Below are positions 35,716-46,452 of a stretch of DNA of 64,000 nucleotides, one piece after another. The notes below the pieces were generated by a model. It was given only the letters and a program-made list of their open reading frames with translations. It had not been told where the DNA came from and did no database searches. The stretch lies in contig CP075492.1 in assembly GCA_021613535.1 (NCBI GenBank), positions 18,538,001 through 18,602,000 of the forward strand, written 5' to 3'. This DNA comes from Adineta vaga. Its lineage: Eukaryota; Rotifera. The translations under genes and the position numbers were made by a program. Position 1 is the stretch's first letter. Each line of letters begins with the position of its first letter.

Positions 35716-36285
35716 TCATAATGATTCACAAAGATTAGGCACACGACAATAAATATAGCATTTTAATCGTTTATTATATACATGTATAATCTTCTCAATA
35801 ATTGCTTCTGGTTTGATAAAAATATTGTTATTGTTAGTAGCAATATCACCATAGAAGATATTTGGACATGATAACTTTTTATTATTTAGAACAACCGATA
35901 ACTGATCTTTGATATTGACTTTATTCATACGAAGAAGTAATTCTCGATGACGAATTTCAATGATATTTTGTATAAATCCAATACAAGGTTCTCCACCAAA
36001 TTAAAAATAACAAACAACTATCATTTCGTTGTTTTTCACAAAAGTATTGTATTGTGGTAGATCTATTCGACTGAATAAAACAGGTTTTAAATAATTTGAT
36101 ATTACGTTGACGTAGAATAAGATGAAGATTTTTTATTGTATTTTGATCTTTATATTCATGTACTAAACGAATGTTTTCATCGGCATTAGTTTTATACGTT
36201 AAAACCAAACGTTTTGACGATTGAACTCCCATGTCATGAAAATCGCACAAAATTGGCGATATATCGCGATTAATCGGTAGTTTCC
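35716..36285 (-). pseudogene. Frameshifted gene fragment, family unknown
   Basis: Minus strand from an acceptor-like TTCCAG at 36286: frame 1 reads LPINRDISPILCDFHDMG, SSKRLVLTYKTNADENIRL, LHLILRQRNIKLFKTCF, to DSCLLFL; a one-base shift near 36000 continues as FGGEPCIGFIQNIIEIRH and IFIKPEAIIEKIIHVYNK, ending at the stop at 35716. The continuity of sense across the shift implies one gene broken by an indel. No family recognised. Sequencing error is an alternative explanation. Confidence 0.4.
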
Positions 36286-37302
36286 CTGGAAGATGATGGA
36301 ATAGATATAGCTAGGTTTTTCAATCATATGATAGAAAACAACAGAACAATCAAAAGATTTAAATAGCTACACATTATTTACATAGCCAAGTTCCATTAAA
36401 AAGTATCTCTTTTAAGAAGCTACGACTTTATACACTTCTTTTCTATTAAAAAATTCCAAAACTAAAGGTATTACTTCTTGTAATCAAAGACTTTAGAATA
36501 TTTACCAATCTTTCGATGATAAATTTTTAGTTTTCATTTGTATTCAATTGATATTTGCCATCCCATATTTTTGTCTTGATTATTCTGAAGAGAAACATTT
36601 AACTATAAAATAAACGATCTAAAAATATATATCACCAAGCAGAAAGTACGTATTGTGTAAGGTACAGCCTAATAACAGGACGAGAAAGTGCTTTTCTGTT
36701 TAGTTTGTTCAGGATGCATAGTGAGACTCACCGAATCGAAGGAGATAAAGAATTTTTATGGGAAAAAAAAGAGAATGATAATCCTTTACTAAAATTTTGA
36801 TTAACTAGTGAGTTTTATTATATACAGATTGAGAACTATAAAAAATACTTTGTCATATATCTAATATTTATTATAACAATAGGAAACAACGTGCTTATAT
36901 ATCGTTGAAAATAAACGGTCTTATAATTCTTTGAGAAATGTCAGGCGTGAATACTCATTTAAATTAGAAAAATAATTGAGTTATTAAAGATAAGGGCTTA
37001 CTTGAGTAATCTTACATTCTTACAGATTCATAGACAAATAGAAAAGGATATGCTGATGCAGTAAAAGAAAAAATTGTGAGAGAAGATAAGAGATATTGTA
37101 TATGAAAATAATATCTAACATCAAGACTTCTACCAACAAATTTCTTTATTTGCATCATCATGCGAAAATTCAGAAACATAGAATAATGCTAGTTTTTGTT
37201 TTTATTATGCAAAACTGTGACACAAAGATCCTAACAGTACATTTATTATTATTATTCAAATGAAAAGTATAAAAAAATGATCATAGTAACTTAACTTTTA
37301 TT
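36286..37302. other. Intergenic stretch, nothing recognised
   Basis: AT-rich; no ORF with protein features, no repeat family member identified. Confidence 0.4.
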
Positions 37303-37824
37303 TTATTCCAAAGGACAAGCTTGTATAGCTCGTACTTCAGCGGTAAAACGACATTGAGCTAACTGTACCACAGTCATCGTTGTTGGATGTAAAACTGTTC
37401 TGTCGCATATGTATGTCGTTGTCATAAAACGAAGTTCATCAAAACATATTTCACCATTACTGGTTTGCATAACGATTCCTGTTCCTGGTCCACTGGGATT
37501 TTCTTGATACGTTGCATTATTGTTTCGAGACCATGGTGATTTCGTATCCAAAAAGGCCATACCATACCATGATTTGAATTGACGATCATATTGACAGCTC
37601 ATTGCGTTTGGAAAGGTATGATCATAACATGGACTGGATTTTGAAAAACTACATGGAGTTAAAAAATATTTGGATTGACTGTCGTTTCCATATAAAGTAA
37701 AATTACTTAAGCGATTTAAATCATATTTGTTCGAACCAAAAGTCTGAAGACATGAGTTCATATAACATTTTACAAAACTTACATTCGCAAGTAATAATAT
37801 TAAATAAAAGAAAGAAAAATGCAT
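37303..37824 (-). CDS. Secreted MRH-like (mannose-6-phosphate receptor homology) protein
   Basis: Single-exon 173-aa protein. The signal peptide MHFSFFYLILLLANVSFVKC is followed by a domain of about 150 residues with eight or more cysteines. The order YDLNRLSNFTLYG, YFLTPCSFSKSSPCY, AMSCQYD, GTGIVMQTSNGEICFDELRF, TTYICDRT, AQCRFTAEVRAIQACP follows the MRH pattern (YDLxxL, YxxxxC, Cys-Gln, G..C, late R/E/Y residues). Family members bind mannose-type glycans in the secretory pathway. The absence of a TM or KDEL-type tail suggests secretion or lumenal residence. The fold assignment is from the motif pattern only. Confidence 0.6.
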   Translation of the reverse strand: MHFSFFYLILLLANVSFVKCYMNSCLQTFGSNKYDLNRLSNFTLYGNDSQSKYFLTPCSFSKSSPCYDHTFPNAMSCQYDRQFKSWYGMAFLDTKSPWSRNNNATYQENPSGPGTGIVMQTSNGEICFDELRFMTTTYICDRTVLHPTTMTVVQLAQCRFTAEVRAIQACPLE

Positions 37825-38586
37825 TCTTTTCGTTTGCAGTAATCAAATAAAAACTACGTATATATACCAAAAACAAAGACAACAGTATGTTCTCAGTACA
37901 CTGTAATCATGCTGATAATGCAAAAAAAGACATTACTCATTTTTCAAACAATGAGATTGTAGGTAAGCATAAATTCCATGACGTATACTTCAATTTAGCT
38001 AAAAATCTCATGAGACGACTTAATTTATTACAATATTTCAAAATAAATTCACTTAAAATGAAACAATTGAAAATATGTTGTACAAATATATCAAACTAGC
38101 GAAGATACCCGCTGCAAACTAAGATATAACTACATTAAAAACATCGCACGTTGGGAAATGATATGAAATGTAGGTGTGAATATCCGTAAAATCGAAGCGC
38201 TATCAGATTCCTTTTTTGAATGTAGTTGTACGGAAGTCAAGGGGGAAACGGCGGATTTCGTACTCCGGGATTCTTTTGATTTCAGTTGTACCCCAGAGAT
38301 TGCAAAAAGCGTTTCAATGACTTATATTATATTCCTTAATGTTCTATTTGTATTCATAGATGTACCCTATCTCTTCTCAAAATATTGTGTAACTTTAAAA
38401 ACGTCTCATGCACTAAATGGTCAGCAGTAAAATATGAAAATTTTAGAATAGAAAAAAAAACAATTATTTGCCGTCAGAAGGGTAGCCGCGTCAGATAAGA
38501 ATATGGGTGTCAACACAACTGAGATAATAGAAGAAATTTAGTGTACTTGTATTTTATTAACAAAAAAAACAATAGAAAAGAACAAA
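37825..38586. other. Intergenic stretch with a MITE end
   Basis: At 38240-38275 AAGGGGGAAACGGCGGATTT matches the terminus of the fold-back MITE at 4094-4509, but a matching opposite end was not found, so it is a solo or truncated end. Open frames here are not supported. Confidence 0.4.
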
Positions 38587-39612
38587 CTATAACATGAAAA
38601 AAACATAACAGTAACTATTAACTATATCTAAAATACTGCTTCTTTCAATCTTTTTCTTACCGTCAATTTCAATACGAAAGAAAGAGTTAGCTAATGAAGG
38701 CGAGATAGAATCAAATATTCTCATTCCATTAAATTCGGATTTATCACTTGCCGAAACTGAAACTAAATCGTCTTCGTCATCAGACGAATCTTGTTCTTGC
38801 AAATTCATTAACCAACTAACATCAGACTGATCATGGTTTGATTCATCATATTCATCTACTTCATATTCAACTTCTTTAAATTTCTTTTCAAATTCAGCGC
38901 GTTGAAACGAACTGACTTGATTAATATTACTTTTTTTCTTTTTCTGTAGAGTAATATTGATATTAACTTTTGAGAGAAGTCTATAAGCATAATCAAACGC
39001 TTGGTAATAATTTTTCGTATACTATCATGAGAAAGATTCGTAGCTAACGAATCAGAAACTAATTTTTTCATAACAGCAAGTTTCGCCGCCGCTTATGATG
39101 TTTTGGAAATCGAAAGCAAACTATGAGCTTTCAATTCGATAGAAAAATGTGCTGGTAAAGTAATAAACAAATTCTTTCTGTCTTTCTCGTAGTAGTATCC
39201 TAATATATCCTTCTTATCGACTATATGAAGCCACATGTACCAGATTCGGCACAAAAACACGGCAAACCAGCTATGATAAATACGCTTAAGAATTGGTGTA
39301 CTATGATCAACATAGGCTGCAATGATCCTACGCAACAGACATAAATAAATTCGTGTAGATTGAGATTCATGAATATCTTCGAGAGCTAAAAGTGTATCGT
39401 CACTCGCAATCTTCAAACATGATGTAAAATTTTAACGATCTTTAGGCTCTATATCTGTTTTAACAAGTCCATGAACAAATTTTATTTTAGTTTGAATTAG
39501 TTCTATTAATTTACTCATAGAAACTTCTTCGTTTCCAATTAAAAGTGTAGCTGTTTCGGATAACATACGATTACGAATCTTTGTACACAAGTGTATAGGA
39601 TCCTGAAAACAG
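38587..39612 (-). pseudogene. Decayed DNA-transposon-encoded protein
   Basis: From 39612 downward: QDPIHLCTKIRNRMLSET, then GNEEVSMSKLIELIQTKI, an in-frame TAA, SCLKIASDDTLLALEDI, TRIYLCLLRRIIAAYVDHST, IYHSWFAVFLCRIW, then after several frame breaks FNGMRIFDSISPSLANSFF. This order (QDPTH..TKLRNR, a Leu-rich core, (I/V)FxRxWxxW, and FxGMxIFD near the C terminus) is one I have seen in THAP/Kolobok-type transposase-derived proteins; superfamily unconfirmed. Multiple frameshifts make it non-functional. Its 5' end stops at a telomere-like palindrome (39617-39674). Confidence 0.5.
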
Positions 39613-39616
39613 AAAA

Positions 39617-39674
39617 AGGGTGTGGATGTGGGTGTATTGGTCTTCTCTTTGCATTACCTATGCCCACCCTCAAA
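39617..39674. repeat. Telomere-like palindrome, copy 7
   Basis: AGGGTGTGGATGTGGGTGTA, spacer with TTGGTCTTCTCTTTGCATT, then ATGCCCACCCTCAA. It abuts the 5' limit of the decayed transposase gene. Confidence 0.8.
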
Positions 39675-40496
39675 TTCACGATTCTACCACTCATTTTTAC
39701 AAAACGTACTTCTTATTATAAAGCAGTGTTTTTTGCGCATGAAAAATATTATTCTATGAATACTAGAGTGATCTACCACTGTGAGAATAGTTCAGTTGAG
39801 TAATTATTTATTAATAATAAATATGTCTAGTATATCTGAAAAGAGATTATTCGAATGTAAATGAATAACTCCACTGGGGAGCTATTCATTCATAGTAAAT
39901 ATGGTTTCGGTGCGCATGAAAAAAGTTTGCCAATGTTAAATATATGGTACGGTGATCAGTTGTAATGTGGGTTATAGCTATGTAATTATAAGATAATTTC
40001 ATGAATTCTGTTTGGATCGAGGTATAAGTCTAAATGACGAAAGAGCCCGATATAGAGCCAACACAAACACACCCGTCAAAGGCAGCTCATATTTTATATT
40101 TAATTTATTTTGCCGTGAAAGCGTTATGTACATAACCAAAAATGTTCCAAATTAGGATCCTTTATGAATTTAACTCGACAACCTTTGAAACTGACATAAT
40201 TGCACTAAGATCAAAGCATATTCAAGAAAAATAAAATAACTTAAAGTTGATTTAGTTGATCAAGCATTTTAACGGATGTCTATGATTACATATGCGCACT
40301 TGTGAGTCAATTATTTTTTTATGAATACATTTTTAATGGGCGAAATTATTTCTTTCTCAGAATATCGTTATTAAAAGAGTCTTACCTCGTTAATTGATAG
40401 CAAGAGACCATGAGAACCAAATGTATAAATATTCAAGTATTAACAATACATTTATACTAAAACATTCACATCAAATTCAATTTACAGTACACAACG
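39675..40496. other. Intergenic stretch upstream of the defensin-like gene
   Basis: AT-rich. ATAAATATTC at 40425, about 70 bp before the ATG at 40497, is a possible TATA-type element for the peptide gene; otherwise nothing recognised. Confidence 0.35.
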
Positions 40497-40827
40497 ATGC
40501 GTGCTATTGCTTGCTTTCTTTTTCTTGTCATGTTGTCGACCGTCGTTCTCATAAGTAAGTATCAATGTAAAGAAAATTTTAAATTCAGTACTCTTTCTCT
40601 ATTATTGTATCGATCTAGATGTGGTCAATGCAGGTAGTTGTCATCAACAAGACTATATCAAATGTGTGGTTGACTGTTTTCCGAAAGGAGTCGGTATTTG
40701 CCTCAGTGGTAGCGATGGACAAATGAGTTGTAAATGCGTTGGTAAGAGTCTATTTTAATAGTACAAATATATTCACGTGTACCGATTCATTTATTGTATT
40801 TTAATTTTAGGTGGTGGTAGAAAATGA
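40497..40827 (+). CDS. Defensin-like CS-alpha-beta peptide precursor (three exons)
   Basis: Model join(40497..40554, 40619..40741, 40811..40827), 65 aa; all phases match and introns are 64 and 69 bp. A strong signal peptide (MRAIACFLFLVMLSTVVLI) is followed by a short mature peptide with six cysteines spaced C-x7-C-x3-C-x7-C-x9-C-x1-C. CxxxC together with CxC is the signature of the cysteine-stabilised alpha-beta fold of invertebrate defensins and related antimicrobial or channel-acting peptides. The peptide ends in a Gly-rich basic tail (GGGRK). AATAAAAT at 40909 would serve as polyadenylation signal. The fold call rests only on the spacing; target and activity are unknown. Confidence 0.65.
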
Positions 40828-42101
40828 TCTAGCCATACTCGTTTTTGCATCGTCAAAAGAAAATTCATTTAACTTATCATTTTAATATTCTTGCTTTCAT
40901 CTATTCTCAATAAAATATACATTGATTTAAGACTCGATACATATCGATAATCATAAAGTGACAATTTCTCGCAGAAAGATTTTAATACTCGAAGCGAGAT
41001 ATGACAGATCCATTTTTACATGCCAAAAAGCATCTTTCTCGTTCTATGATAGTCCCTCGTCTCAAAAATGCCTTGTAGGTAGGTGTAAATGAGTGCGGAT
41101 ATTATATTCTCACTATCCTGCCAGCAGAAAAATAAGATAAATTTCGGATTTTAATTTTATAGCTCAGTTCTCCTTTGCGATTAAAAAAAACAAAAACAAT
41201 AATGATTATTTAATAACAAATAATAAAGTTAACCTCAGATGCAGTTCTTCATCCTCGATTACCTTCAGTCAAGTTTTATACGAAAAAATTATGTTCACTA
41301 TCATTGCCTTTTCACCCGTTGAATATTTACTGTATTCGACTTCGCTTAAGTCGATAAACTATAAGTCACAAAAATTGAGGAAATGAAATAAAATAGAAAA
41401 ATGTATATATAACCATCGACTGTTGGAGACATCCACACATCCAGAGAATAATGCAATAATGAGACAAGCTATGCTAGAACAAGCAGAATATCTGAGTGTG
41501 GGTGAAGGTGTGGATGTGCATGTCCAATTGCCCCACACCCACACCCAACGTATCCAGAATCGACTTTCTCACTTATATATTCCCAAAGACAAGCTAAAAA
41601 TAATGAATTAGCATTGATTAATGGGCGTGGATGTGTTAATGTTTGATTGAATATCCATATACAGACATCCAAAATGCTTTCTTACTAATCATTTTTGTTA
41701 GTTTCTAATTATTACGTATCAAGTATGAAATGAACATTACAGTATCGAAATTCACGGCCAGATGCTCCTTGTTCTCCACCATCAGATTCCTGTTCGATTT
41801 CTACAATAGAAATATTCTCACCACACGTAGCTAGCAAAAAAGAAAAAGCTAATGGATGGTATGAGAGAGCATCTGAAAGGGTAAATAACCGCTACAATAT
41901 GTTCTATGACTTCTGGGGAGAAAGCCAGCATGTATTGCGTTTTTGTATAGTGGAGAAATTCATGATCTATAGAAAGAAAAATGTTTGTTTTTTACGCTCT
42001 TTCGCGTGCGTTGAGAAATTACACACTCACTACAAATTTTGCCACGTGTTTTTTTACAACAATAGTATTTGAATTTTTCTATATCGGTAGCTTTTTCTCC
42101 A
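40828..42101. other. Intergenic stretch
   Basis: Contains the palindrome at 41493-41548 and a short related G-rich run at 41622-41634 (GGGCGTGGATGTG). Small frames here are antisense or palindrome-derived. A patch at 41745-41900 reads CTCCACCATCAGATTCCTG and might be an upstream exon of the helicase gene, but no convincing frame was found. Confidence 0.35.
41493..41548. repeat. Telomere-like palindrome, copy 8
   Basis: TGAGTGTGGGTGAAGGTGTG, GATGTGCATGTCCAATTG, then CCCCACACCCACACCCAAC. Confidence 0.75.
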
Positions 42102-45100
42102 ATGAAGTGGTGTTGCTGCTGGTGGTGTTGCAAACCTGAGACTTGTATAATTGATCCAAATCGTAAATTCACTACAATCAACAATATTTTGTGCGCGCCA
42201 CACAATGATAATGATAATTTGCATCCGACTGACGAGACGCAGTCACATCGCGAATCAGTATTTGTCCAACGAGACAATAAAATTGATTCTAGCACGGATG
42301 ATCCTTCACTATTCATCACAAATCATGGAGATAAATCCATGATCTCTCTCAATAGTAAGTTTTCACATCTGATAGATCAAATTAGCGAAGCAAAAAGCAT
42401 GGATCATCATCCATCAGAACATTATCTTGTCCCTAATGAGTTTACTACTCCCTAGCTGCATTTGATCAGAAGAGACGAAGACACTGGAATGGTGGTCACA
42501 TATCCCAAAATTGGGCGATACATCTACATCTTCCTGAGGAGATGTCGCATCTCCCGCATGAGACGTTTCATCCTTTTGAAAGATGGAAGATGTACATCCC
42601 CGACTAAAAGTGTGATAGCTCTCGCGGGAAATGTGACACTGTTGTTAACAGTGGTTTTATGAAAAAACTGTATGCCTTCATGATAAAATGAGCTGTTTGA
42701 ATTTAACTCATTTCTCTTGTGTTGATTATTGCAAGGTATTGAAGATTTGGAATTATCACGAACTATCGGAAAATCGGCACAGTCAGGTGACGACTGTAAA
42801 GATGGAATTCAATGTCGTAATGCTAAGTGTGAATATAATCATCCAACTGAGTGGGATGCCTGCGAGGATGGTGTAGATTGTAAAGCATACTATTGCAGGG
42901 CAAATCATCCATATGGTCGAAGAAATCCATGTCCAAATGGACGTGAATGCCAGGCTTCTACTTGTAATTATCTGCATCCCTTACCAGAGATGGAAGAATG
43001 TCCTACAGGAGCTCGATGTGGTCAGTGTGATAAGGGAAATACATGTAGAAACATCTACTGTAAGTCTTTGCATCCTATCGGATGGAATCCATGTAAAACA
43101 AGTATTAAGTGTACAGATCCAGCTTATTCTTACAAATCTCATCCTACTGATCGCAATTTGTCTACGAATGAAGAAGTCTTTAGTAAAACACCATCAGTAC
43201 CACGACTATTAAAATCTGTAGAACAACGCAATCTTGAACGGGAAAAAGCTCAACTACCTATTCTTACGTGTAAAGACGAATTTTGTCAGCGATTGAAAGA
43301 GGAACGGATACTTGTGGTCATAGCGGAATCTGGCAGCGGTAAAACTACGCAACTGCCACAATATGCAGCTGAATATTTTGGTGGATTGATTGTGTGCACT
43401 CAGCCTCGAGTAGTTGCAGCCACTTCTTTAGCGCATCGTGTTGCCAATGAATATGATGGAACATCGGTAGGTCGATCAGTTGGCTATCGAGTGGGTATAA
43501 CTAATATTATTAGTAGGACCAATCGAGTTCCAGGAACAGATATTCTTTTTATGACCGATGGTGCATTAATACAAGAGAGTACAGAAGACAGACAATTAAC
43601 CGATATTCGAATCTTGATTATCGATGAAGCTCATGAACGTTCGCTGAATACAGACATTGTCATGGGTATTGCAAAACTGTTACTAAAATCACGACCTACG
43701 GATTTCTATGTTGTTATCTCTTCAGCTACCATTAAATGTGACAAATTCCTAGACTTTTTTGAGCGACCTGATGCTAAACCACTGAATGTGCCAGGTCGTG
43801 TTTATGAGGTTGACCTTCATTATCTTCCCCCAAATAATGTTCCTATCGAACAGCATGCCGTCTCTACGTTACAAAGATTATATCATCAAAATGAAGGAAC
43901 TACATTGGTATTTCTTCCTGGACAACGAGAAATTGAACGAGCCATAGAACTTTTTAAACATAATTTACCTGATAATTGTGTTCCCTTGCCATTGTATGCA
44001 GCTCTTTCAGCAGATGAACAAGATCAAGTACTTCAATTCGATGAAGGTCCAAATGGTGAGCGTCGAATGGTCGTTTTCTGTACAAATATTGCTGAAACGT
44101 CGCTGACGATAAAAAATACTCGCCTTGTCATTGATTCTGGGTTATGCAAAGAACCTTTTGTAGACAAGGAAGTTGGTTCAACGATGATAGAAGTAAATAA
44201 AATTTCTAGAGCATCTGCTCATCAGCGTAGAGGCCGAGCGGGTCGAACAGCACCTGGTTGCTGTATTCGACTCTACAATGAACAGGAACTGATCCGTCCT
44301 GATATTGAACCAGCAATTTTTCGATCCTCACTTAATCTTATTATCCTTCAACTCATTCATTTGCAGTTAAATCCACTGGAATTTCCCTTCATCGATCCAC
44401 CTGATCCAGTTACTATAAAAACGTCGCTTAAGCTTTTGAAAGATCTAGATGCCATTGATGTAAACTATAATATCACTCTACGAGGTGAACTTTTCGTTAA
44501 ACTCAATCTTGATCCTCGTTTCTGTGCCTTTTTGGTTGATACATACATCGATCACGGTCCACTACTTGAGTTAACAACAACCATTACCGCTATTTTAACA
44601 GCCCCCGGTTCCTTGTTTTTAATACCTACTAATGACGAAGAAAAAGCTATAATTCAAAATCGTGTTGCTAGCGGCGCTCAGAAATATAATAGCGATTTGT
44701 TTTATTTTGCCTCTATCTACAAACAATGGTGCAATGCAGGTGAGAACATCGATCTGGTTACACGCAAATGTCGGGTATGCCACATGTCTGGGATAGAGGA
44801 AATATCTGTCGATCTTGTCAGGCTGCATATAGTACAACGCATTTACTTAACAACAAGATTCTGATTACTGTAGAAAGTGTGTACAATGCCTCGATTGAAA
44901 CAATTAAAAAGCCACGTTGGCAACTCAATCCTCGTTTGGTGCCACAGGCAAATGAGAGTGATATCATTGGTAGTAATTTATACAAGTATTTTCCTGAATA
45001 CTGTGGATATTTAATCTCACCATCCTGGCCTAGTAATGGTGTAAAGATGCGGGCAAGTAAGATTAAGGCACATATAGTTGATACTAGTGCTTTTATCCGA

Positions 45101-45241
45101 TCATCAGTTGATCACCATTATTTTATCGCAATGTCAATCATAAAACTATCTTGGGGTAAGTATTTGATTGATCGGTTGCATCCATGTCGTCCCCCTGAAG
45201 ATCTTGACCTAGAGGACGACGAGGATTATGACAGTATATGA
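42102..45241 (+). CDS. DEAH-box ATP-dependent helicase with N-terminal zinc-knuckle repeats; frame break near the 3' end
   Basis: Model: exon 42102..42354 (Cys-rich start MKWCCCWWCCKPETC), intron, exon from 42736 (phase 1 to 2 bases, GTAAGT..CAAG). Residues about 100-215 contain repeated C-x5-C-x4-5-C-x3-H knuckles, each ending (C..HP), such as CKDGIQCRNAKCEYNHP. The helicase core follows: motif I AESGSGKTTQLPQY (about residue 280), Ia TQPRVVAATSLAHRV, II DEAHERSLNTD (about 380), III SSATIK, NIAETSLTI, VI QRRGRAGRTAPG, then a winged-helix/ratchet region. It unwinds RNA, probably in splicing, decay or defence. At about 44740-44810 the frame shifts: frame 1 ends RKCRVCHMSG..., while frame 2 continues HVWDRGNICRSCQAAYSTTH to the acidic C terminus at 45241. 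A 47-bp intron (GTATGCC..TTGTCAG) could bridge it; otherwise it is an indel. Confidence 0.75.
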
Positions 45242-45962
45242 AACTGCAGATAAACTTGCTTGGATTTTTATGGCCAGTTTTATCAAAATTCCTGTATATC
45301 ATCGAGAGAATTTATTGAAATAAAAATTTTTGTGTAAAATTCTCTGAATCTTAAACAGGTTCCCGTTTCGGTTCCTTAGTTTTACAAATGATTCCAACAT
45401 GCTTCATATGAATGTATTGTTTCACAATTTAAGAATAGCAAAAAGCCTTGAATTGTCTTCACTTCTATGTTTCCACTGATGATGACACTACCAGAAAAAT
45501 GGGATTACATGATCTTCTCATGTTACGATATGATATAACAAACTCATAATAGTTATGAAAAGATAAATATTTTTGAGTAGCTTTGATTTCAAACAGCTAA
45601 ACATATACCGATTGCCAACTATTTCATTTGTTATAAATTTCCAAAATAATTTAAAATATTTTCGGAAGAATTTAGAAATTATGAAACATATCTTCGAGAT
45701 TTTCATTGACTGATACTCATACGCAGCCGTCAATATTATGATTCAAGAAATAAAAAGATGATTATTTTTCAATTTTAAATATGTGTTGCAAGCGCTTGTT
45801 TTTTGACGAACAAAAGCAAAAGAGTATGAAAAATTAATCTAAGATTTCTCGACTTTTTAATCTCAAAATGATAATATCATAGACATTTTGTGAGGAAAGA
45901 TTATATGTCGTACACAGATAAAAAAAGAGTCGAATGATAAACCTTTAAAACGTTTATCAGGA
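45242..45962. other. Intergenic stretch, nothing recognised
   Basis: AT-rich 3' flank of the helicase gene up to the palindrome at 45963. Confidence 0.4.
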
Positions 45963-46026
45963 AGGATGTGGGTGTGGGTGTGCATGTGGATGAAAGAAGA
46001 TGATATTCAAACCCACACCCACCCCT
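45963..46026. repeat. Telomere-like palindrome, copy 9
   Basis: AGGATGTGGGTGTGGGTGTG, spacer with GATGAAAGAAGATGATATTC, then AAACCCACACCCACCCC. It directly precedes the truncated ribosomal P0 fragment. Confidence 0.8.
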
Positions 46027-46359
46027 AGTTATGGTCTTATTATTCGTCTAATTTATAGTTCAGGCTCAATTATTAAACTGCCAATACCTGATATAAAACC
46101 ATCTGATTTACGTGCGAAATTTTTACAAGGTATTCAACGTATAGCAGCTTTTTCACTTGGTATAAATTATCCAAATCAAGCTTCAGCACCACATCTTATT
46201 CTTGGTGGATTTAAAAGTTTACGTGCATTAGCTGATGGTACTGATATTGAATTTGAACGAATTAAAACATTCAAAGAAGAAACGAAAAAAGTTACTGAGC
46301 CAGAATCTGATGATGATGATGACGATGATGGTATTGGTGAACTAGATATATTTGGATAA
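46027..46359 (+). pseudogene. 5'-truncated ribosomal stalk protein P0 (uL10) C-terminal fragment
   Basis: The open frame reads SYGLIIRLIYSSGSI, DIKPSDLRAKFLQGIQRIA, GINYPNQASAPHLILGGFKS, DGTDIEFERIKTFKEETK, then an acidic run ending DIFG. Compared with P0 (SYGL..VYDSG, DLRxRFLxGVxNVASISL, IGYPTxASVPHSI..GFKN, TEVEFKEA..IKEY, acidic stalk tail) the match is collinear but diverged, and the terminal residues differ from the usual GFGLFD. About 200 N-terminal residues, including the rRNA-binding domain, are missing, and the break lies at the palindrome. An undetected upstream exon would change the call from fragment to gene. The frame is intact to its stop. Confidence 0.55.
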
Positions 46360-46452
46360 ATAAAAGACCCAATCATTTTCATTTGTTAATACTATTATCA
46401 TCTGTTTTTTGTTTTTGTAATTGGCATAATAAAAAATATAAATATCATATTA

